A stretch of 64,000 bases of DNA, from positions 2,852,001-2,916,000 of the forward strand of contig NZ_QPEQ01000001.1 in assembly GCF_009455625.1 (NCBI RefSeq), in the 5' to 3' direction. Below the pieces are notes generated by a model, which saw nothing but the letters and a program-made list of their open reading frames with translations, was not told where the DNA came from and made no database searches. Below are positions 18,774-28,817 of the stretch, one piece after another (position 1 is the stretch's first letter; the number at the start of each line of letters is the position of its first letter). A program made the position numbers and the translations under genes. Source of the stretch: Paraburkholderia bonniea (lineage in GTDB: Bacteria > Pseudomonadota > Gammaproteobacteria > Burkholderiales > Burkholderiaceae).

Positions 18774-20179
18774 GCGACACCTCGCTCTCTCCCGATACGC
18801 CGCGCGGAAAGCGCATCGAGCAGCTTCTGGTGTACGCCGCCGAACCCGCCGTTGCTCATCACCAGAATCTGGTCGCCTGGCTGCGCTTGCGCAACCACTG
18901 CGTGGACCAGCTCATCAAGCTGATGAAACGCCTGGGCCTTGTCACCCAGCGCGGCCAGCGCCTGCGCCAGATCCCAGCCCAGCGCGTCGCGTCCCGCTGA
19001 CGCGCCATAGCCAAACACCTTGTCCGCGTCAGCCAGGCTAGCTGGCAACTGAGCCTTCATCACGCCGAGTTTCATCGTATTTGAGCGCGGCTCCAGCACC
19101 GCCAGAATCCGCGTGCGCTCACGTCCGACCCGCGTGCGCAGCCCGGCGATAGTGGTCGCAATCGCACTGGGGTGATGCGCGAAATCGTCATAGACCGTCA
19201 CGCCATCCACGCTGCCGCGAATCTCCATCCGCCGCTTCACGTTGCGAAAAGCGCCCAGCGACTGCGCAGCCTGCGCTGGCGGCACACCGACATGACGGGC
19301 AGCCGCCAGCGCGGCTAGCGCATTCATCCGGTTATGTTCTCCCTGCACCTGCCACTCGACGTGGCCCACACGCTGGCTTTGCCAGTACACCGCGAAACGC
19401 TGGTCGACCGGCACGCCATCTTCAGCCGCCAGCGCCTGCCAGCCACCCGCCACCCCAAAGCGCTCGACCTCGCTCCAGCAGCCACGCGTAAGCACCCGCT
19501 CTAACGCATCCTGTTGCCCATTTGTGACAATGCGGCCAACGCCCGGCACGGTGCGAACCAGATGATGAAACTGGGTTTCGATGGCAGCGAGATCGGCAAA
19601 GATATCGGCGTGATCGAATTCAAGGTTGTTCAGCACGACGGTGCGTGGCCGGTAATGCACGAATTTCGAACGCTTGTCGAAAAACGCGGTGTCGTATTCG
19701 TCGGCCTCGATCACGAAGAAGCTCGAATCAGTCAGCCGTGCCGATACGCCGAAATTCAGCGGCACGCCACCGATCAGAAAGCCCGGATTCAGCCCGGCAT
19801 CGTCCAGCAGCCAGGCCAGCATCGAACTCGTGGTGGTTTTGCCATGCGTGCCCGCCACTGCCAGCACCCATTTGCCGTTCAAAACATGTTCGCCGAGCCA
19901 TTGCGGCCCCGACGTATACGGCAGACCGCGATCAAGAATCGCCTCCATCAGCGGATTGCCGCGCGAAACCACATTCCCCACCACAAACAGATCCGGCTGC
20001 AGCTCAAGCTGTTCCGCGCCATAGCCTTCTATCAGACGAATGCCCTGGGCCTCCAGTTGGGTGCTCATGGGTGGGTAGACCCCGGCGTCGCATCCGGTCA
20101 CGGTGTGCCCCGCCTCCCGCGCCAAAACCGCCAAACCGCCCATGAACGTGCCGCAGATGCCGAGGATGTGAATATGCAT
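18770..20179 (-). CDS. mpl: UDP-N-acetylmuramate:L-alanyl-gamma-D-glutamyl-meso-diaminopimelate ligase
   Basis: Mpl reattaches the recycled tripeptide to UDP-MurNAc, feeding peptidoglycan recycling. The 469-residue protein has the Mur ligase N-terminal MHIHILGICGTFMGGLAVLA, the ATP loop VAGTHGKTTTSSML, and central FFVIEADEYDTAFFDKRSKF and LNNLEFDHADIF. The C-terminal domain has YDDFAHHPSAIATTI and LEPRSNTMKLG. The start at 20179 places the N-terminal Rossmann strand first, as in the family. AmpD (35097-35693) acts in the same recycling pathway. Confidence 0.96.
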   Translation of the reverse strand: MHIHILGICGTFMGGLAVLAREAGHTVTGCDAGVYPPMSTQLEAQGIRLIEGYGAEQLELQPDLFVVGNVVSRGNPLMEAILDRGLPYTSGPQWLGEHVLNGKWVLAVAGTHGKTTTSSMLAWLLDDAGLNPGFLIGGVPLNFGVSARLTDSSFFVIEADEYDTAFFDKRSKFVHYRPRTVVLNNLEFDHADIFADLAAIETQFHHLVRTVPGVGRIVTNGQQDALERVLTRGCWSEVERFGVAGGWQALAAEDGVPVDQRFAVYWQSQRVGHVEWQVQGEHNRMNALAALAAARHVGVPPAQAAQSLGAFRNVKRRMEIRGSVDGVTVYDDFAHHPSAIATTIAGLRTRVGRERTRILAVLEPRSNTMKLGVMKAQLPASLADADKVFGYGASAGRDALGWDLAQALAALGDKAQAFHQLDELVHAVVAQAQPGDQILVMSNGGFGGVHQKLLDALSARRIGRERGVA

Positions 20180-20381
20180 AAGCCAGTGATGCCACGGGGG
20201 CCGTTGAGATTGGGGGATGACATGGAAAAGCGCCGCCGCAAAAACACAGCAGCGGCGACGCCAGCGCGGCCCAGAGTGGCCGTTTCGCAAAGGTCGCTAT
20301 TGTAACTGACGGCCCTGCGGCGACCGTCTGGGATGAAAGGGCACCGCATGGGCCAGATGGGCGATCTAGTATGATTGCCCG

Positions 20382-21053
20382 ATGGTGCGCAAATCACATT
20401 TCGATCCCCAGCGCGTGCGCGAAGAAATCGCCATCGCCGCGGCCCGTCTGATCGCTGAAGACGGTCTCGACTACTCCACAGCCAAACGCAAAGCAGCCCG
20501 GCAGATAACCGGAGAAGCCCGCCTAGCGGGTGAATGGCTGCCCGGCAACGACCAGATTGAAGAAGAAATACGCGAATATCAGGCGCTATTCCAAAGCGAG
20601 AGCCAGCCCTTGCTGCTGCGACGGCTGCGCGAAGCCGCACTCGACTGGATGCAGCGGCTTGCGCCCTTCAACCCCTATCTGACCGGCGCGGTGTTAAGCG
20701 GCACAGCGGGCGTGCATTCGGATGTGCATCTGCAGATGTTTCACGACAACAGCAAAGAAATTGCGATTTATCTTCTCAACGCCAGAATTCAATACGACGT
20801 CACCGAAACCCGTCATTTCGCCGGGCGCGGCGACGTCGAAACCCTGAGCTTCCTTTGGCGTCCCGCCAGCACACCCAATCAAACGGAACCAGGCGCTGAA
20901 CCGGTCGGCATCCACCTTGCGCTTTACACCACCGACGATCTGCGCGGCGCAGTCCGGGCCAACGCCCGTGGCCGCCAGGCCCGAGCCGACGCGCGCGCAG
21001 TGCAGGCTCTGCTGGATGCCAGCCAGCCCTTGGCCCACCCGGCTTCCCACTAG
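20382..21053 (+). CDS. Conserved protein of unknown function, possible nucleotidyltransferase fold
   Basis: A 223-residue protein, divergent from mpl. The first half is helical and rich in Arg/Glu/Ala (EEIAIAAARLIAEDGLDYSTAKRKAAR). The middle has YLTGAVLSGTAGVHSDVHLQMF, which resembles the Gly-Ser / Asp-x-Asp core of minimal nucleotidyltransferases but with a degenerate acidic motif (SDVHL). Fold assignment is my inference. The N-terminus resembles proteins that Burkholderia annotations sometimes wrongly call a Mur ligase. The ATG at 20382 is the only good start. It ends 21 bp before the TlpA-like gene, so they may share a message. Confidence 0.7.
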   Translation: MVRKSHFDPQRVREEIAIAAARLIAEDGLDYSTAKRKAARQITGEARLAGEWLPGNDQIEEEIREYQALFQSESQPLLLRRLREAALDWMQRLAPFNPYLTGAVLSGTAGVHSDVHLQMFHDNSKEIAIYLLNARIQYDVTETRHFAGRGDVETLSFLWRPASTPNQTEPGAEPVGIHLALYTTDDLRGAVRANARGRQARADARAVQALLDASQPLAHPASH

Positions 21054-21074
21054 CACTTCTATCCATCGAACCCC

Positions 21075-21617
21075 ATGAAAACCAAACGGATTCTGGCCGC
21101 AGCAGCCATCGCTGTACTCGCCACCCTGGCCGGTGGCTACGCCAGCCATATGTTCTTCAATCGCAGCGCACACCTGGCCACCGCCCCGGCGCAACCCAAT
21201 GCGGTCGAACAGTTATGGACCGCCGCCGTCACCAACCCTGATGGCGCCAGCCAGTCATTGAGCCGCTTCAAAGGGCACGCGGTCGTGGTCAACTTCTGGG
21301 CTTCGTGGTGCGCTCCCTGCGTTGAGGAAATGCCCGAACTGGTCGCGCTACATCACGAGTACGCGAAAAAAGGCGTGCAGTTCATTGGGCTTGGCGTCGA
21401 CTCAGAACAAAACGTCAAAGCCTTCCTGCAAAAAGTCAACGTGGATTACCCGGTGTATGTGACAGGGTTTGGCGGCGCTGAACTGGCACGGGCATTCGGC
21501 AATCAGGCCGGCGGCCTGCCCTTTACCGTCGTAATCGACGCCAACGGCGTCGTTCGCTCAACAAAACTAGGACAAATTCAGCAAAAAGAGTTGAGACAGA
21601 CCCTTGATGCGCTGTAG
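21075..21617 (+). CDS. TlpA/ResA-like thioredoxin-fold thiol-disulfide reductase
   Basis: A 180-residue exported thioredoxin-like protein. An N-terminal hydrophobic segment (residues 5-25) acts as signal or anchor, so the thioredoxin domain sits in the periplasm. The active site is FWASWCAPCVEEMP, with Cys79 and Cys82 in a CAPC motif, and the cis-Pro region is GGLPFTVVIDANG. The family reduces disulfides, often during cytochrome c maturation. Its partner is not shown by the neighbours. The next gene, aroQ, starts nearly 200 bp on and is not obviously coupled. Confidence 0.9.
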   Translation: MKTKRILAAAAIAVLATLAGGYASHMFFNRSAHLATAPAQPNAVEQLWTAAVTNPDGASQSLSRFKGHAVVVNFWASWCAPCVEEMPELVALHHEYAKKGVQFIGLGVDSEQNVKAFLQKVNVDYPVYVTGFGGAELARAFGNQAGGLPFTVVIDANGVVRSTKLGQIQQKELRQTLDAL

Positions 21618-21811
21618 TTGTTTATCGTGACTTCAAGCCAGATTGGCCGCTGAACGGCATAAATTAGATGCAATTTACCTGGCATTACCAGAAGTTGGAA
21701 AGTTTTAGCCTCCGCTCCGCCCGTCCAAACCCGGGCGGAGCGTCGGTGAAACTAGACAAATTTCTCTAAACAGCGCTAAAGTGCGGCCAATTCCACGAAA
21801 ACAGAAGCACC

Positions 21812-22267
21812 ATGACGCGATTGCTGGTACTGCATGGCCCGAATCTCAATCTTCTCGGCACCCGGGAACCAGAGGTCTATGGCCATGTGACATTGCCGCA
21901 AATCGATCAGGCGCTCTCTGACCGGGCTGGCGACGCCGGGGTCGAGCTCACCACCTTCCAGAGCAATCACGAAGGCGCACTAGTCGACCGGATTCAAGCT
22001 GCCCGCCTCGAACAAACCCACTTCATTCTGATTAATCCTGCCGCCTATACGCACACCAGCGTAGCGATCCGCGATGCACTCGCTGGCGTAGGCATTCCAT
22101 TCGTCGAAATTCACCTGTCGAACGTGCATCGCCGCGAGGCATTCCGGCATCACTCGTATTTATCTGACCAGGCTGAAGGCGTGATTTGTGGTTTTGGCTG
22201 GAAGGGTTATCTGTACGCACTGGAATTCGCGCTCGACCGGCTTCAGGCCGGTGCCGCACGCGGCTAG
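21812..22267 (+). CDS. aroQ: 3-dehydroquinate dehydratase, type II
   Basis: AroQ removes water from 3-dehydroquinate to give 3-dehydroshikimate in the shikimate pathway, the step before AroE. The 151-residue dodecamer-type protein begins [21 protein letters not shown], with the catalytic Tyr in EVYG, and has [28 protein letters not shown] and [25 protein letters not shown] lies upstream of the ATG. It is 73 bp before accB, and this aroQ-accB-accC order is common in proteobacteria. Confidence 0.97.
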   Translation: MTRLLVLHGPNLNLLGTREPEVYGHVTLPQIDQALSDRAGDAGVELTTFQSNHEGALVDRIQAARLEQTHFILINPAAYTHTSVAIRDALAGVGIPFVEIHLSNVHRREAFRHHSYLSDQAEGVICGFGWKGYLYALEFALDRLQAGAARG

Positions 22268-22340
22268 TTCCACCTCACACGTCTATTGAGTGCTGGCGTC
22301 ACGCTACGCCAGCATGCTACGCATTGAAAGGAGATGTTCT

Positions 22341-22814
22341 ATGGATTTACGCAAGCTGAAAACTCTCATCGACCTCGTCTCCGAATCAGGCATTTCAGAA
22401 CTCGAAGTGACTGAAGGCGAAGGCAAGGTTCGGATCGTCAAGAATGCACCCCCAGTTTACGTGCAGCCATCCACCTCCTACGCACCGCAAATGTCCGCGC
22501 CCGCACCGGCTCCAATGGGCGGTGTAGTGGATGCAGCAAGCGGCGGCGCTCCCGCTGCCCCGGCTGAAGCGGTACCACAAGGCCATGTCGTCACCTCACC
22601 GATGGTTGGCACGTTCTATCGTGCTCCCTCACCGGGCGCTGATCCGTTTGTCCAGGTAGGCGATACGGTCAAGGAAGGCCAGACCATCTGCATCATCGAA
22701 GCGATGAAACTGCTTAACGAAATCGAGTCGGATCAATCAGGCGTCGTCAAAGAAATCCTGGTCGAAAACGGCCAGGCCGTCGAATACGGTCAACCGCTGT
22801 TCGTCGTCGGTTAG
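22341..22814 (+). CDS. accB: Biotin carboxyl carrier protein of acetyl-CoA carboxylase
   Basis: AccB carries the biotin that is carboxylated by AccC and then donates CO2 to acetyl-CoA in the first step of fatty acid synthesis. The 157-residue protein has an N-terminal domain ([20 protein letters not shown]), an Ala/Pro-rich linker (about residues 40-80), and the biotinyl domain with [12 protein letters not shown], where Lys123 is biotinylated. The start at 22341 follows a strong AAAGGAG at 22327-22333; the in-frame ATG upstream (22290) lacks similarity. accC follows after 121 bp. Confidence 0.97.
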   Translation: MDLRKLKTLIDLVSESGISELEVTEGEGKVRIVKNAPPVYVQPSTSYAPQMSAPAPAPMGGVVDAASGGAPAAPAEAVPQGHVVTSPMVGTFYRAPSPGADPFVQVGDTVKEGQTICIIEAMKLLNEIESDQSGVVKEILVENGQAVEYGQPLFVVG

Positions 22815-22935
22815 CCCGCAGCGCGTGGTGCGTTTGCCTTCCGCGTGCCGCTGACAGGCACGCGACCGATCCTCTGAGGCAGTTCCGGCTTGTGTGTCTG
22901 GCATTGGCTGCCCATTGATGAGTCGATAATCCGTT

Positions 22936-24303
22936 ATGTTCGAAAAAATTCTCATTGCCAATCGCGGCGAAATTGCACTCCGTATCCAACGGGCGTGCCG
23001 CGAACTAGGCGTCAAAACCGTCGTCGTTTATTCAGAAGCGGACAAGGAAGCCAAGTATGTGCGGCTTGCCGATGAAGCCGTGTGTATCGGCCCGGCACCG
23101 TCGAACCTGAGCTACCTGAATATGCCTGCGCTCATCAGCGCGGCTGAAGTAACGGATGCTGAAGCCATTCACCCAGGCTACGGCTTTTTGTCTGAAAACG
23201 CGGACTTCGCCGAACGCGTCGAACAATCAGGCTTCGTTTTTATTGGCCCGCGCCCCGAGACCATTCGCCTGATGGGCGACAAAGTCTCCGCGAAGCAGAC
23301 CATGATTAAAACGGGCGTGCCCTGTGTACCAGGCTCCGAAGGCGCACTGCCCGAAGACCCCAAAGAAATCGTCAAAATCGCCCGCTCCATCGGCTATCCG
23401 GTGATTATCAAAGCAGCAGGCGGCGGTGGCGGACGTGGCATGCGCGTGGTCCACACCGAAGCAGCATTAGTCAACGCGGTCAACATGACACGCGAAGAAG
23501 CGGGCCGGGCATTCGGCAATCCGCAGGTTTACATGGAGAAATTCCTCGAAAACCCGCGGCACATCGAAATCCAGATCCTCGCTGATTCATTCAAGAACGC
23601 GATCTGGCTTGGCGAGCGCGACTGCTCCATGCAACGCCGCCACCAGAAAGTCATCGAAGAAGCACCCGCGCCAGGCATCGCCCGCCGCCTGATCGACCGT
23701 ATCGGCGACCGCTGCGCGGACGCGTGCAAGAAAATGGGCTACCTGGGCGCAGGCACGTTTGAATTTCTGTACGAGAACAACGAGTTCTATTTCATCGAAA
23801 TGAACACACGGGTTCAGGTCGAACATCCTGTGACGGAACTCATCACAGGCGTCGATATCGTGCAGGAGCAGATCCGCATCGCGGCTGGCGAAAAACTCGC
23901 TTTCCGTCAGCGCGACATCGTGTTCAAAGGCCATGCCATTGAATGCCGGATCAACGCCGAAGACCCGTTCAAATTCACACCGTCACCTGGACGCCTCACG
24001 TCATGGCACATGCCTGGCGGCCCAGGCATTCGGGTTGATTCACACGCCTACAACGGCTATTTCGTCCCACCGAATTACGACTCGATGATCGGCAAGCTGA
24101 TCGCCTATGGTGCGACCCGTGAGCAGGCCATCAAGCGCATGCGCATCGCCCTGTCCGAAATGGTGGTCGAAGGAATTCAAACCAACATTCCGCTGCACCG
24201 CGAAATGATGCTAGACGCGAAATTCGTTGAAGGCGGCACCAGCATCCATTACCTCGAAAACCGCCTCGCGGCCAAGCTGCAAGCCGCACCGGAAGAGGCA
24301 TAA
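22936..24303 (+). CDS. accC: Biotin carboxylase subunit of acetyl-CoA carboxylase
   Basis: AccC carboxylates the biotin on AccB using ATP and bicarbonate. The 455-residue protein starts [17 protein letters not shown], with [17 protein letters not shown], the ATP-grasp loop [16 protein letters not shown], and the catalytic [14 protein letters not shown], plus the C-terminal domain. prmA begins 3 bp after its stop, and accB lies upstream, so accB-accC-prmA is one operon. Confidence 0.98.
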   Translation: MFEKILIANRGEIALRIQRACRELGVKTVVVYSEADKEAKYVRLADEAVCIGPAPSNLSYLNMPALISAAEVTDAEAIHPGYGFLSENADFAERVEQSGFVFIGPRPETIRLMGDKVSAKQTMIKTGVPCVPGSEGALPEDPKEIVKIARSIGYPVIIKAAGGGGGRGMRVVHTEAALVNAVNMTREEAGRAFGNPQVYMEKFLENPRHIEIQILADSFKNAIWLGERDCSMQRRHQKVIEEAPAPGIARRLIDRIGDRCADACKKMGYLGAGTFEFLYENNEFYFIEMNTRVQVEHPVTELITGVDIVQEQIRIAAGEKLAFRQRDIVFKGHAIECRINAEDPFKFTPSPGRLTSWHMPGGPGIRVDSHAYNGYFVPPNYDSMIGKLIAYGATREQAIKRMRIALSEMVVEGIQTNIPLHREMMLDAKFVEGGTSIHYLENRLAAKLQAAPEEA

Positions 24304-24306
24304 GCG

Positions 24307-25209
24307 ATGAGCTACCGGGAACTAGTCGTTACGCTGGCGCGCGAGCACGCGGAAAGCTTGTCCGACACGCTGCTGGATCTCGGCGCGCTATCGGTATCCG
24401 TCGAAGATGCCGACGCGGATACGCCTGATGAGCAACCGCTCTTCGGCGAGCCCGGGCTGATTCCCGAGCACGCGGCATGGCGGCACTCGCGGGTGCTTGC
24501 ACTGCTGGCCGACGAACACGATCCAGCCGTGCTGCTCACCGCTGCCGCTAATACCCTCGGGCTTGATCCCGTGCCCGAATTCACGCTGCACGAAGTGGCC
24601 GAGCAGGACTGGGTGCGTCTGACTCAATCCCAGTTCGAGCCGATTCCGGTTGGCGAGCGCATCTGGGTGGTGCCGTCCTGGCATGCCGCTCCCGATCCTG
24701 ACGCGCTCGTGCTTGAACTCGACCCCGGTCTCGCTTTCGGCACGGGCAGCCATCCGACTACCCGGCTGTGTATGGAATGGCTCGAACAATCCGTCGCAAC
24801 GGGGCAATCGGTGCTCGACTACGGCTGTGGCTCGGGCATCCTCGCTATCCTGGCGAAAAAATGCGGTGCCAATCCGGTGTTTGGCATCGACATTGATCCA
24901 CAAGCCGTCGCGTCCGCACGCAGCAATAGCGAACGCAATCAGGCCGAAGTCACCTATGGCCTGCCGGATGCCTGCCCACCAGGAGAGTTCGATATCGTCA
25001 TTGCCAATATTCTGTCCAACCCGCTCAAGCTGATGGCGTCGATGCTGGCGTCGAAGGTCAAGCCGGGCGGGCGGATTGCGCTGTCAGGTATTCTTGCGCG
25101 GCAAGCGCAGGAAGTCGCGCAGATTTACCAGCAATGGCTCGACATGACAGTCTGGCGTGAACATGACGGCTGGGTCTGTCTAACGGGGACACGGCGTGAA
25201 AGCCATTAG
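24307..25209 (+). CDS. prmA: Ribosomal protein L11 methyltransferase
   Basis: PrmA trimethylates ribosomal protein L11 with S-adenosylmethionine. The 300-residue protein has the N-terminal substrate domain ([20 protein letters not shown]). The class I methyltransferase domain has [18 protein letters not shown], the SAM-binding [25 protein letters not shown], and the post-II motif [11 protein letters not shown]. It is translationally coupled to accC, 3 bp upstream, and a 51-bp gap leads to the DUF3426-type gene. Confidence 0.96.
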   Translation: MSYRELVVTLAREHAESLSDTLLDLGALSVSVEDADADTPDEQPLFGEPGLIPEHAAWRHSRVLALLADEHDPAVLLTAAANTLGLDPVPEFTLHEVAEQDWVRLTQSQFEPIPVGERIWVVPSWHAAPDPDALVLELDPGLAFGTGSHPTTRLCMEWLEQSVATGQSVLDYGCGSGILAILAKKCGANPVFGIDIDPQAVASARSNSERNQAEVTYGLPDACPPGEFDIVIANILSNPLKLMASMLASKVKPGGRIALSGILARQAQEVAQIYQQWLDMTVWREHDGWVCLTGTRRESH

Positions 25210-25260
25210 AATGCGACGTATTCTTCAACCCTCACCAGCCCACGGGCTTTCGCGCTCAAC

Positions 25261-26427
25261 ATGATTCTGGCGACACGCTGCCCTTTCTGTGAAACCGTCT
25301 TTCGTCTCCAGCCCGCGCAGCTAGCGCTGCGTCAGGGGCTTGTGCGCTGCGGCCATTGCCAGGAAGTATTTGATGCTTCGGGCAGCCTGTTCGAAACCAC
25401 TAGCAGCGACCACCTCGACACGGCAACGCCTGTCGCCGCCGAAACCGTGGTGGAGCTGACCTCCGGCCCAGCAAATCCAGCCGCCGCACGCCCCCCGGCA
25501 CCAGACTTCACAGCAGCAGGCTGGAACCCATGGACGCCTGCCACACGAGCCTCCATAGCCCCGTCCTTGCGGCAGAATTCCGCGCACATTCCGCCAGCAA
25601 AGGCACTGATAGCCAATATCACCGCGTTACCTCCCGGCACGCCGTTCCGTGCCTCGCCCCTCTACCAGGCAAATCCGCATGCCAAACCGGCCACGCTAGC
25701 GCCCGCCCTGCCGGTTGAGCCGCCCCGCGAACCAGGTATGCCAGCAGCACCGTTCAGCGGGAATACGCCCGAGGAACCCTCGCAACGCAGCGCACCGCAG
25801 CCCGAATACACCGGAAATACCGCGCATGCGGGCCCAAACGAGCCTCATCTGAACCTCTCCGCTGCGACACCCGCGCCACTGCCACCGCTCTCCGACGATG
25901 AAGCGCATTTTGCTGTCACGCGCGAAACACGCGAAGGCGCTCCACGCCGCACCGGCTGGAAAATCGTGGGCACACTGCTCGTGCTTGTGCTGCTCGCCGC
26001 GCTGGTACTGCAGCTCGCATGGTGGCAACGCGAAACCGTGATGGTCTACTGGCCACATTCGCAGAAACTGTTTAACAAGGCTTGCGTCCAGTTGGGCTGT
26101 TCAGTCAGTCCACCGCGCGATATTGATGGCCTGCTCATCGAGCCTTCTGACCTGCGTCAGGTTGATGGCCCGCACCGGCTTGAACTACGCATGCCGCTGC
26201 GCAACCGCAGCGATCTGACACTGGCTTATCCAGCCGCCGAGCTCACGCTGCTCGACGAACACAACAACATCGCCATGCGCCGCGTTCTCTGGCCGCAAGA
26301 CTATGTGAGCCCAGGCACCTCGGTGACAACCGGCCTGCCCCCACAAACTACGCAAACGATGATCGTGCATCTCGATACCGGCACGGCCATCGCCGTCAAT
26401 TTTCGCGTGCAGATTTTTTATCCGTAA
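25261..26427 (+). CDS. Zinc-ribbon, single-pass membrane protein (DUF3426 type)
   Basis: A 388-residue protein with an N-terminal zinc ribbon, CPFC at 7-10 and CGHC at 30-33 (MJ0042-type). A long Pro/Ala-rich linker of about 180 residues follows, then one membrane segment (about residues 234-255, IVGTLLVLVLLAALVLQLAWW). A C-terminal DUF3426 domain holds VDGPHRLELRMPLRNRSDLTL, and this part would lie outside the cytoplasm. The function is unknown. Its place after prmA is common in Burkholderia relatives. The linker is unusually long and low in complexity. Confidence 0.85.
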   Translation: MILATRCPFCETVFRLQPAQLALRQGLVRCGHCQEVFDASGSLFETTSSDHLDTATPVAAETVVELTSGPANPAAARPPAPDFTAAGWNPWTPATRASIAPSLRQNSAHIPPAKALIANITALPPGTPFRASPLYQANPHAKPATLAPALPVEPPREPGMPAAPFSGNTPEEPSQRSAPQPEYTGNTAHAGPNEPHLNLSAATPAPLPPLSDDEAHFAVTRETREGAPRRTGWKIVGTLLVLVLLAALVLQLAWWQRETVMVYWPHSQKLFNKACVQLGCSVSPPRDIDGLLIEPSDLRQVDGPHRLELRMPLRNRSDLTLAYPAAELTLLDEHNNIAMRRVLWPQDYVSPGTSVTTGLPPQTTQTMIVHLDTGTAIAVNFRVQIFYP

Positions 26428-26436
26428 CGCGCCCTT

Positions 26437-26462
26437 GTGCGCCCAGCCACAGGCGGGCGCAC
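26437..26462 (+). terminator. Weak hairpin after the DUF3426-type gene
   Basis: GTGCGCCC and GGGCGCAC form an 8-bp stem with a 10-base loop, followed only by TTTC. It lies between the DUF3426-type gene and tpx and is a weak terminator at best. Confidence 0.45.
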
Positions 26463-26481
26463 TTTCAGTCAGGAGCACCAT

Positions 26482-26982
26482 ATGAGTCAAGTTACGCTGG
26501 GTGGAAACCCTATCGAAGTAGCAGGCACGTTCCCGTCGGTTGGCCAGAAAGCACCCGCATTCTCACTCGTTGGACAAGATCTGAAACCGCTGTCGCTTGC
26601 TGATTTCACTGGCAAACGCAAGGTGCTCAACATTGTTCCGAGTCTAGACACGCCGACTTGTGCCACGTCCACCCGCAAGTTCAATGAAGCGGCAGGCAAG
26701 CTTGCCAACACGGCCGTGATCGTCGTGTCAGGCGACCTGCCCTTCGCGGCATCGCGCTTTTGCAGCACAGAAGGCCTGCAAAACGTGGTCACCGCGTCGA
26801 CCTTCCGTGGCCACGATTTCGCCCAAGCCTACGGCGTTGACGTGACCAGCGGCCCGCTCACCGGCCTGACGGCACGCGCCGTGGTGGTCATCGACGAAAA
26901 CGACAAAGTGGTGCATGCCGAACTGGTTCGTGAAATCAAGGACGAACCGAACTACGACGCGGCACTCAGCGCACTGAAGTAA
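26482..26982 (+). CDS. tpx: Thiol peroxidase (atypical 2-Cys peroxiredoxin)
   Basis: Tpx reduces hydroperoxides in the cytoplasm or periplasm with thioredoxin as partner. The 166-residue protein shows the peroxidatic site [15 protein letters not shown] with Cys60 and the resolving Cys94 in [12 protein letters not shown], the Tpx spacing. The start at 26482 has AGGAG just upstream and gives the family's [13 protein letters not shown]; an earlier in-frame ATG at 26437 lies in the hairpin. A terminator follows at 26999-27026. Confidence 0.97.
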   Translation: MSQVTLGGNPIEVAGTFPSVGQKAPAFSLVGQDLKPLSLADFTGKRKVLNIVPSLDTPTCATSTRKFNEAAGKLANTAVIVVSGDLPFAASRFCSTEGLQNVVTASTFRGHDFAQAYGVDVTSGPLTGLTARAVVVIDENDKVVHAELVREIKDEPNYDAALSALK

Positions 26983-26998
26983 ACACGCCGTGCAAGGC

Positions 26999-27026
26999 AA
27001 AACGCCGCGCTTTTGCGCGGCGTTTT
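26999..27026. terminator. Terminator after tpx
   Basis: A 12-bp stem AAAACGCCGCGC / GCGCGGCGTTTT with a TTTT loop; symmetrical enough to act in both directions. Confidence 0.85.
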
Positions 27027-27068
27027 GGCATCCGTGCTCCCTTTTCCATTTTTACAGGACACCTCACC

Positions 27069-28022
27069 TTGGCTACGCTCATTTGCGGCTCGCTCGCCTA
27101 CGACAACATCATGACCTTCGAAGGCCGCTTTCGGGAGCACATCCTGCCTGAGCAGGTTCATATCCTGAACGTAAGTTTTCTGGTGCCAACGATGCGCAGT
27201 GAGTTTGGCGGCTGCGCGGGCAATATCGGCTACGCGCTGCACTTGCTCGGCGGTGACGCACGCATCATGGCGACGCTGGGCGAGGTCGATGCCGCCCGTT
27301 ACCTTGAGCGGCTCGACAGCCTGGGTCTGAAAAAAACCAATATCCGCGTGCTGCCCGGCACTTATTCGGCGCAGGCGATGATTACCACCGACCTCGACAA
27401 CAATCAGATCACCGCGTTCCACCCGGGCGCAATGATGCAATCGCACCTGAACCGCGCTGACGAAGCCGACAACATCACGTTGGGCATCGTCGCGCCAGAC
27501 GGCTATGACGGCATGGTGCAGCACTCCGAACAGCTCGCCGCCGCTGGCATACCCTTTCTCTTTGATCCAGGCCAGGGCTTGCCCTTGTTTGATGGCGCAA
27601 CGCTACGCCGGATGATTGAACTTGCTACCTATGTCGCGGTCAACGACTACGAAGCAAAACTGGTCAGCAACAAGACCGGCTGGTCGATTGAAGAAATCGC
27701 CAGCAAGGTCGAAGCGCTGATCATCACCCTCGGCGAGCATGGCGCGCAGATTCATCATGCTGGCGGTATTGAAGACATTCCCGCTGTCACGGCACAGCAG
27801 GTGCTTGACCCAACCGGTTGCGGCGATGCGTTTCGCGGCGGTCTGCTGTACGGAATCGAGCACCAGCTCGGATGGGCCACCACCGGACGTCTCGCCAGCC
27901 TGATGGGTGCCCTGAAAATCGAACATCTGGGGCCGCAAAACTACGCACCAACGCCCGCTGACATCCAAAACCGGTTCAAGCAGGCCTTTGGTTATGACCT
28001 GCCGTCATTCAATCAAGCTTGA
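27069..28022 (+). CDS. PfkB-family carbohydrate/adenosine kinase
   Basis: A 317-residue ribokinase/PfkB-family sugar or nucleoside kinase, closest by eye to bacterial adenosine kinase-like proteins. It has the N-terminal LICGSLAYDNIMTFEGRF, GGCAGNIGYALHLLGGDARIM (sugar-binding Gly-Gly region), and the active site DPTGCGDAFRGGLLYG with the catalytic Asp. The start is a TTG at 27069, with AGGAC 9 bp upstream; no ATG fits. It follows the tpx terminator and so has its own promoter. Substrate assignment (adenosine) is not secure. Confidence 0.85.
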   Translation: MATLICGSLAYDNIMTFEGRFREHILPEQVHILNVSFLVPTMRSEFGGCAGNIGYALHLLGGDARIMATLGEVDAARYLERLDSLGLKKTNIRVLPGTYSAQAMITTDLDNNQITAFHPGAMMQSHLNRADEADNITLGIVAPDGYDGMVQHSEQLAAAGIPFLFDPGQGLPLFDGATLRRMIELATYVAVNDYEAKLVSNKTGWSIEEIASKVEALIITLGEHGAQIHHAGGIEDIPAVTAQQVLDPTGCGDAFRGGLLYGIEHQLGWATTGRLASLMGALKIEHLGPQNYAPTPADIQNRFKQAFGYDLPSFNQA

Positions 28023-28046
28023 ACAAGCTTATCGGGAGTGCATGAA

Positions 28047-28523
28047 ATGAAAATATCGACCCGCCTGGTAGTAATGGTCCTGATTGGCGGCTCAGTAGTG
28101 CTGGCAGGATGTGCAACTCATAACAGCTCGGCTGATGTGTATACGGCATCGCAGGCCATGCGCGAAGAGACCGTCCGGATGGGCACCGTCGACAGCGTGC
28201 GCGCTGTGAAGATCAGTGCCAACAATGGCCAGTCCAGCGGGCTTGGTGTGCTGGGGGGTGGCGCGCTGGGCGCGGTCGCGGGTAGTGCCATTGGCGGTGG
28301 GCGCGGCTCGATACTGACGGGGATTGTCGGCGGGCTGGCTGGCGCAGTCGCGGGTAACGCGATCGAAAACGGCACTGCCATGCGCAACGGCGTTGAAATT
28401 ACCGTACGTCTGGATAACGGCGATATTCGCGCCATCACCCAAACCGCAACGGGCGAAATCTTCCGTGCCGGTGAACGTGTGCGACTGCTTTCCAGTGGCG
28501 GCGTGACCCGCGTAACGCACTAG
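28047..28523 (+). CDS. Glycine-zipper outer membrane lipoprotein (SlyB/Pcp-like)
   Basis: A 158-residue lipoprotein with signal MKISTRLVVMVLIGGSVVLAGC and lipidated Cys22. A central glycine-zipper membrane segment follows (GVLGGGALGAVAGSAIGGGRGS and a second similar stretch), then a C-terminal domain with VEITVRLDNGDIRAITQ. This matches the 17-kDa antigen/SlyB-type family of outer membrane lipoproteins. The start at 28047 gives a clean signal peptide; an ATG 9 bp earlier is possible. A strong terminator follows at 28561-28595. Confidence 0.88.
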   Translation: MKISTRLVVMVLIGGSVVLAGCATHNSSADVYTASQAMREETVRMGTVDSVRAVKISANNGQSSGLGVLGGGALGAVAGSAIGGGRGSILTGIVGGLAGAVAGNAIENGTAMRNGVEITVRLDNGDIRAITQTATGEIFRAGERVRLLSSGGVTRVTH

Positions 28524-28560
28524 CGCCAGGCCTTTCAAGCTTCACACGCTGCTCGAGATA

Positions 28561-28595
28561 AGGGCGTATGCATCGGCTGATGCATACGCCCTTTT
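28561..28595 (+). terminator. Terminator after the glycine-zipper lipoprotein gene
   Basis: A 14-bp stem AGGGCGTATGCATC / GATGCATACGCCCT with loop GGCT and a TTTTT tail on the plus strand. Confidence 0.9.
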
Positions 28596-28655
28596 TCATT
28601 GCCGAATCATTGGCTGACGAAATTCATCGCGGCAGCCGCCAGGTCTGAATCAGCA

Positions 28656-28692
28656 TAAAAAATCCCGCCACCAGAACAACTGGTGGCGGGAT
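28656..28692 (-). terminator. Terminator of the histone-like gene
   Basis: A perfect 13-bp stem (ATCCCGCCACCAG with its complement) and 5-base loop, followed by TTTTTT when read on the minus strand. It lies about 125 bp past the histone-like gene stop. Confidence 0.85.
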
Positions 28693-28817
28693 GGTCACTG
28701 AATCAATCGGCTTAATCAAACAGCCCGATCAGTTCAATCAGCGCCGCTCATCACGCTATGCCGCGCGTCGCTTAAGTTCACTCGAATTCGCTCCCAGTCA
28801 ACTTAAGCGCCCAGCAT

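Noticed and set aside
18727..19041. Plus-strand frames over the esterase/mpl junction
   Set aside because: Antisense to the start of the esterase and the end of mpl, both well supported.
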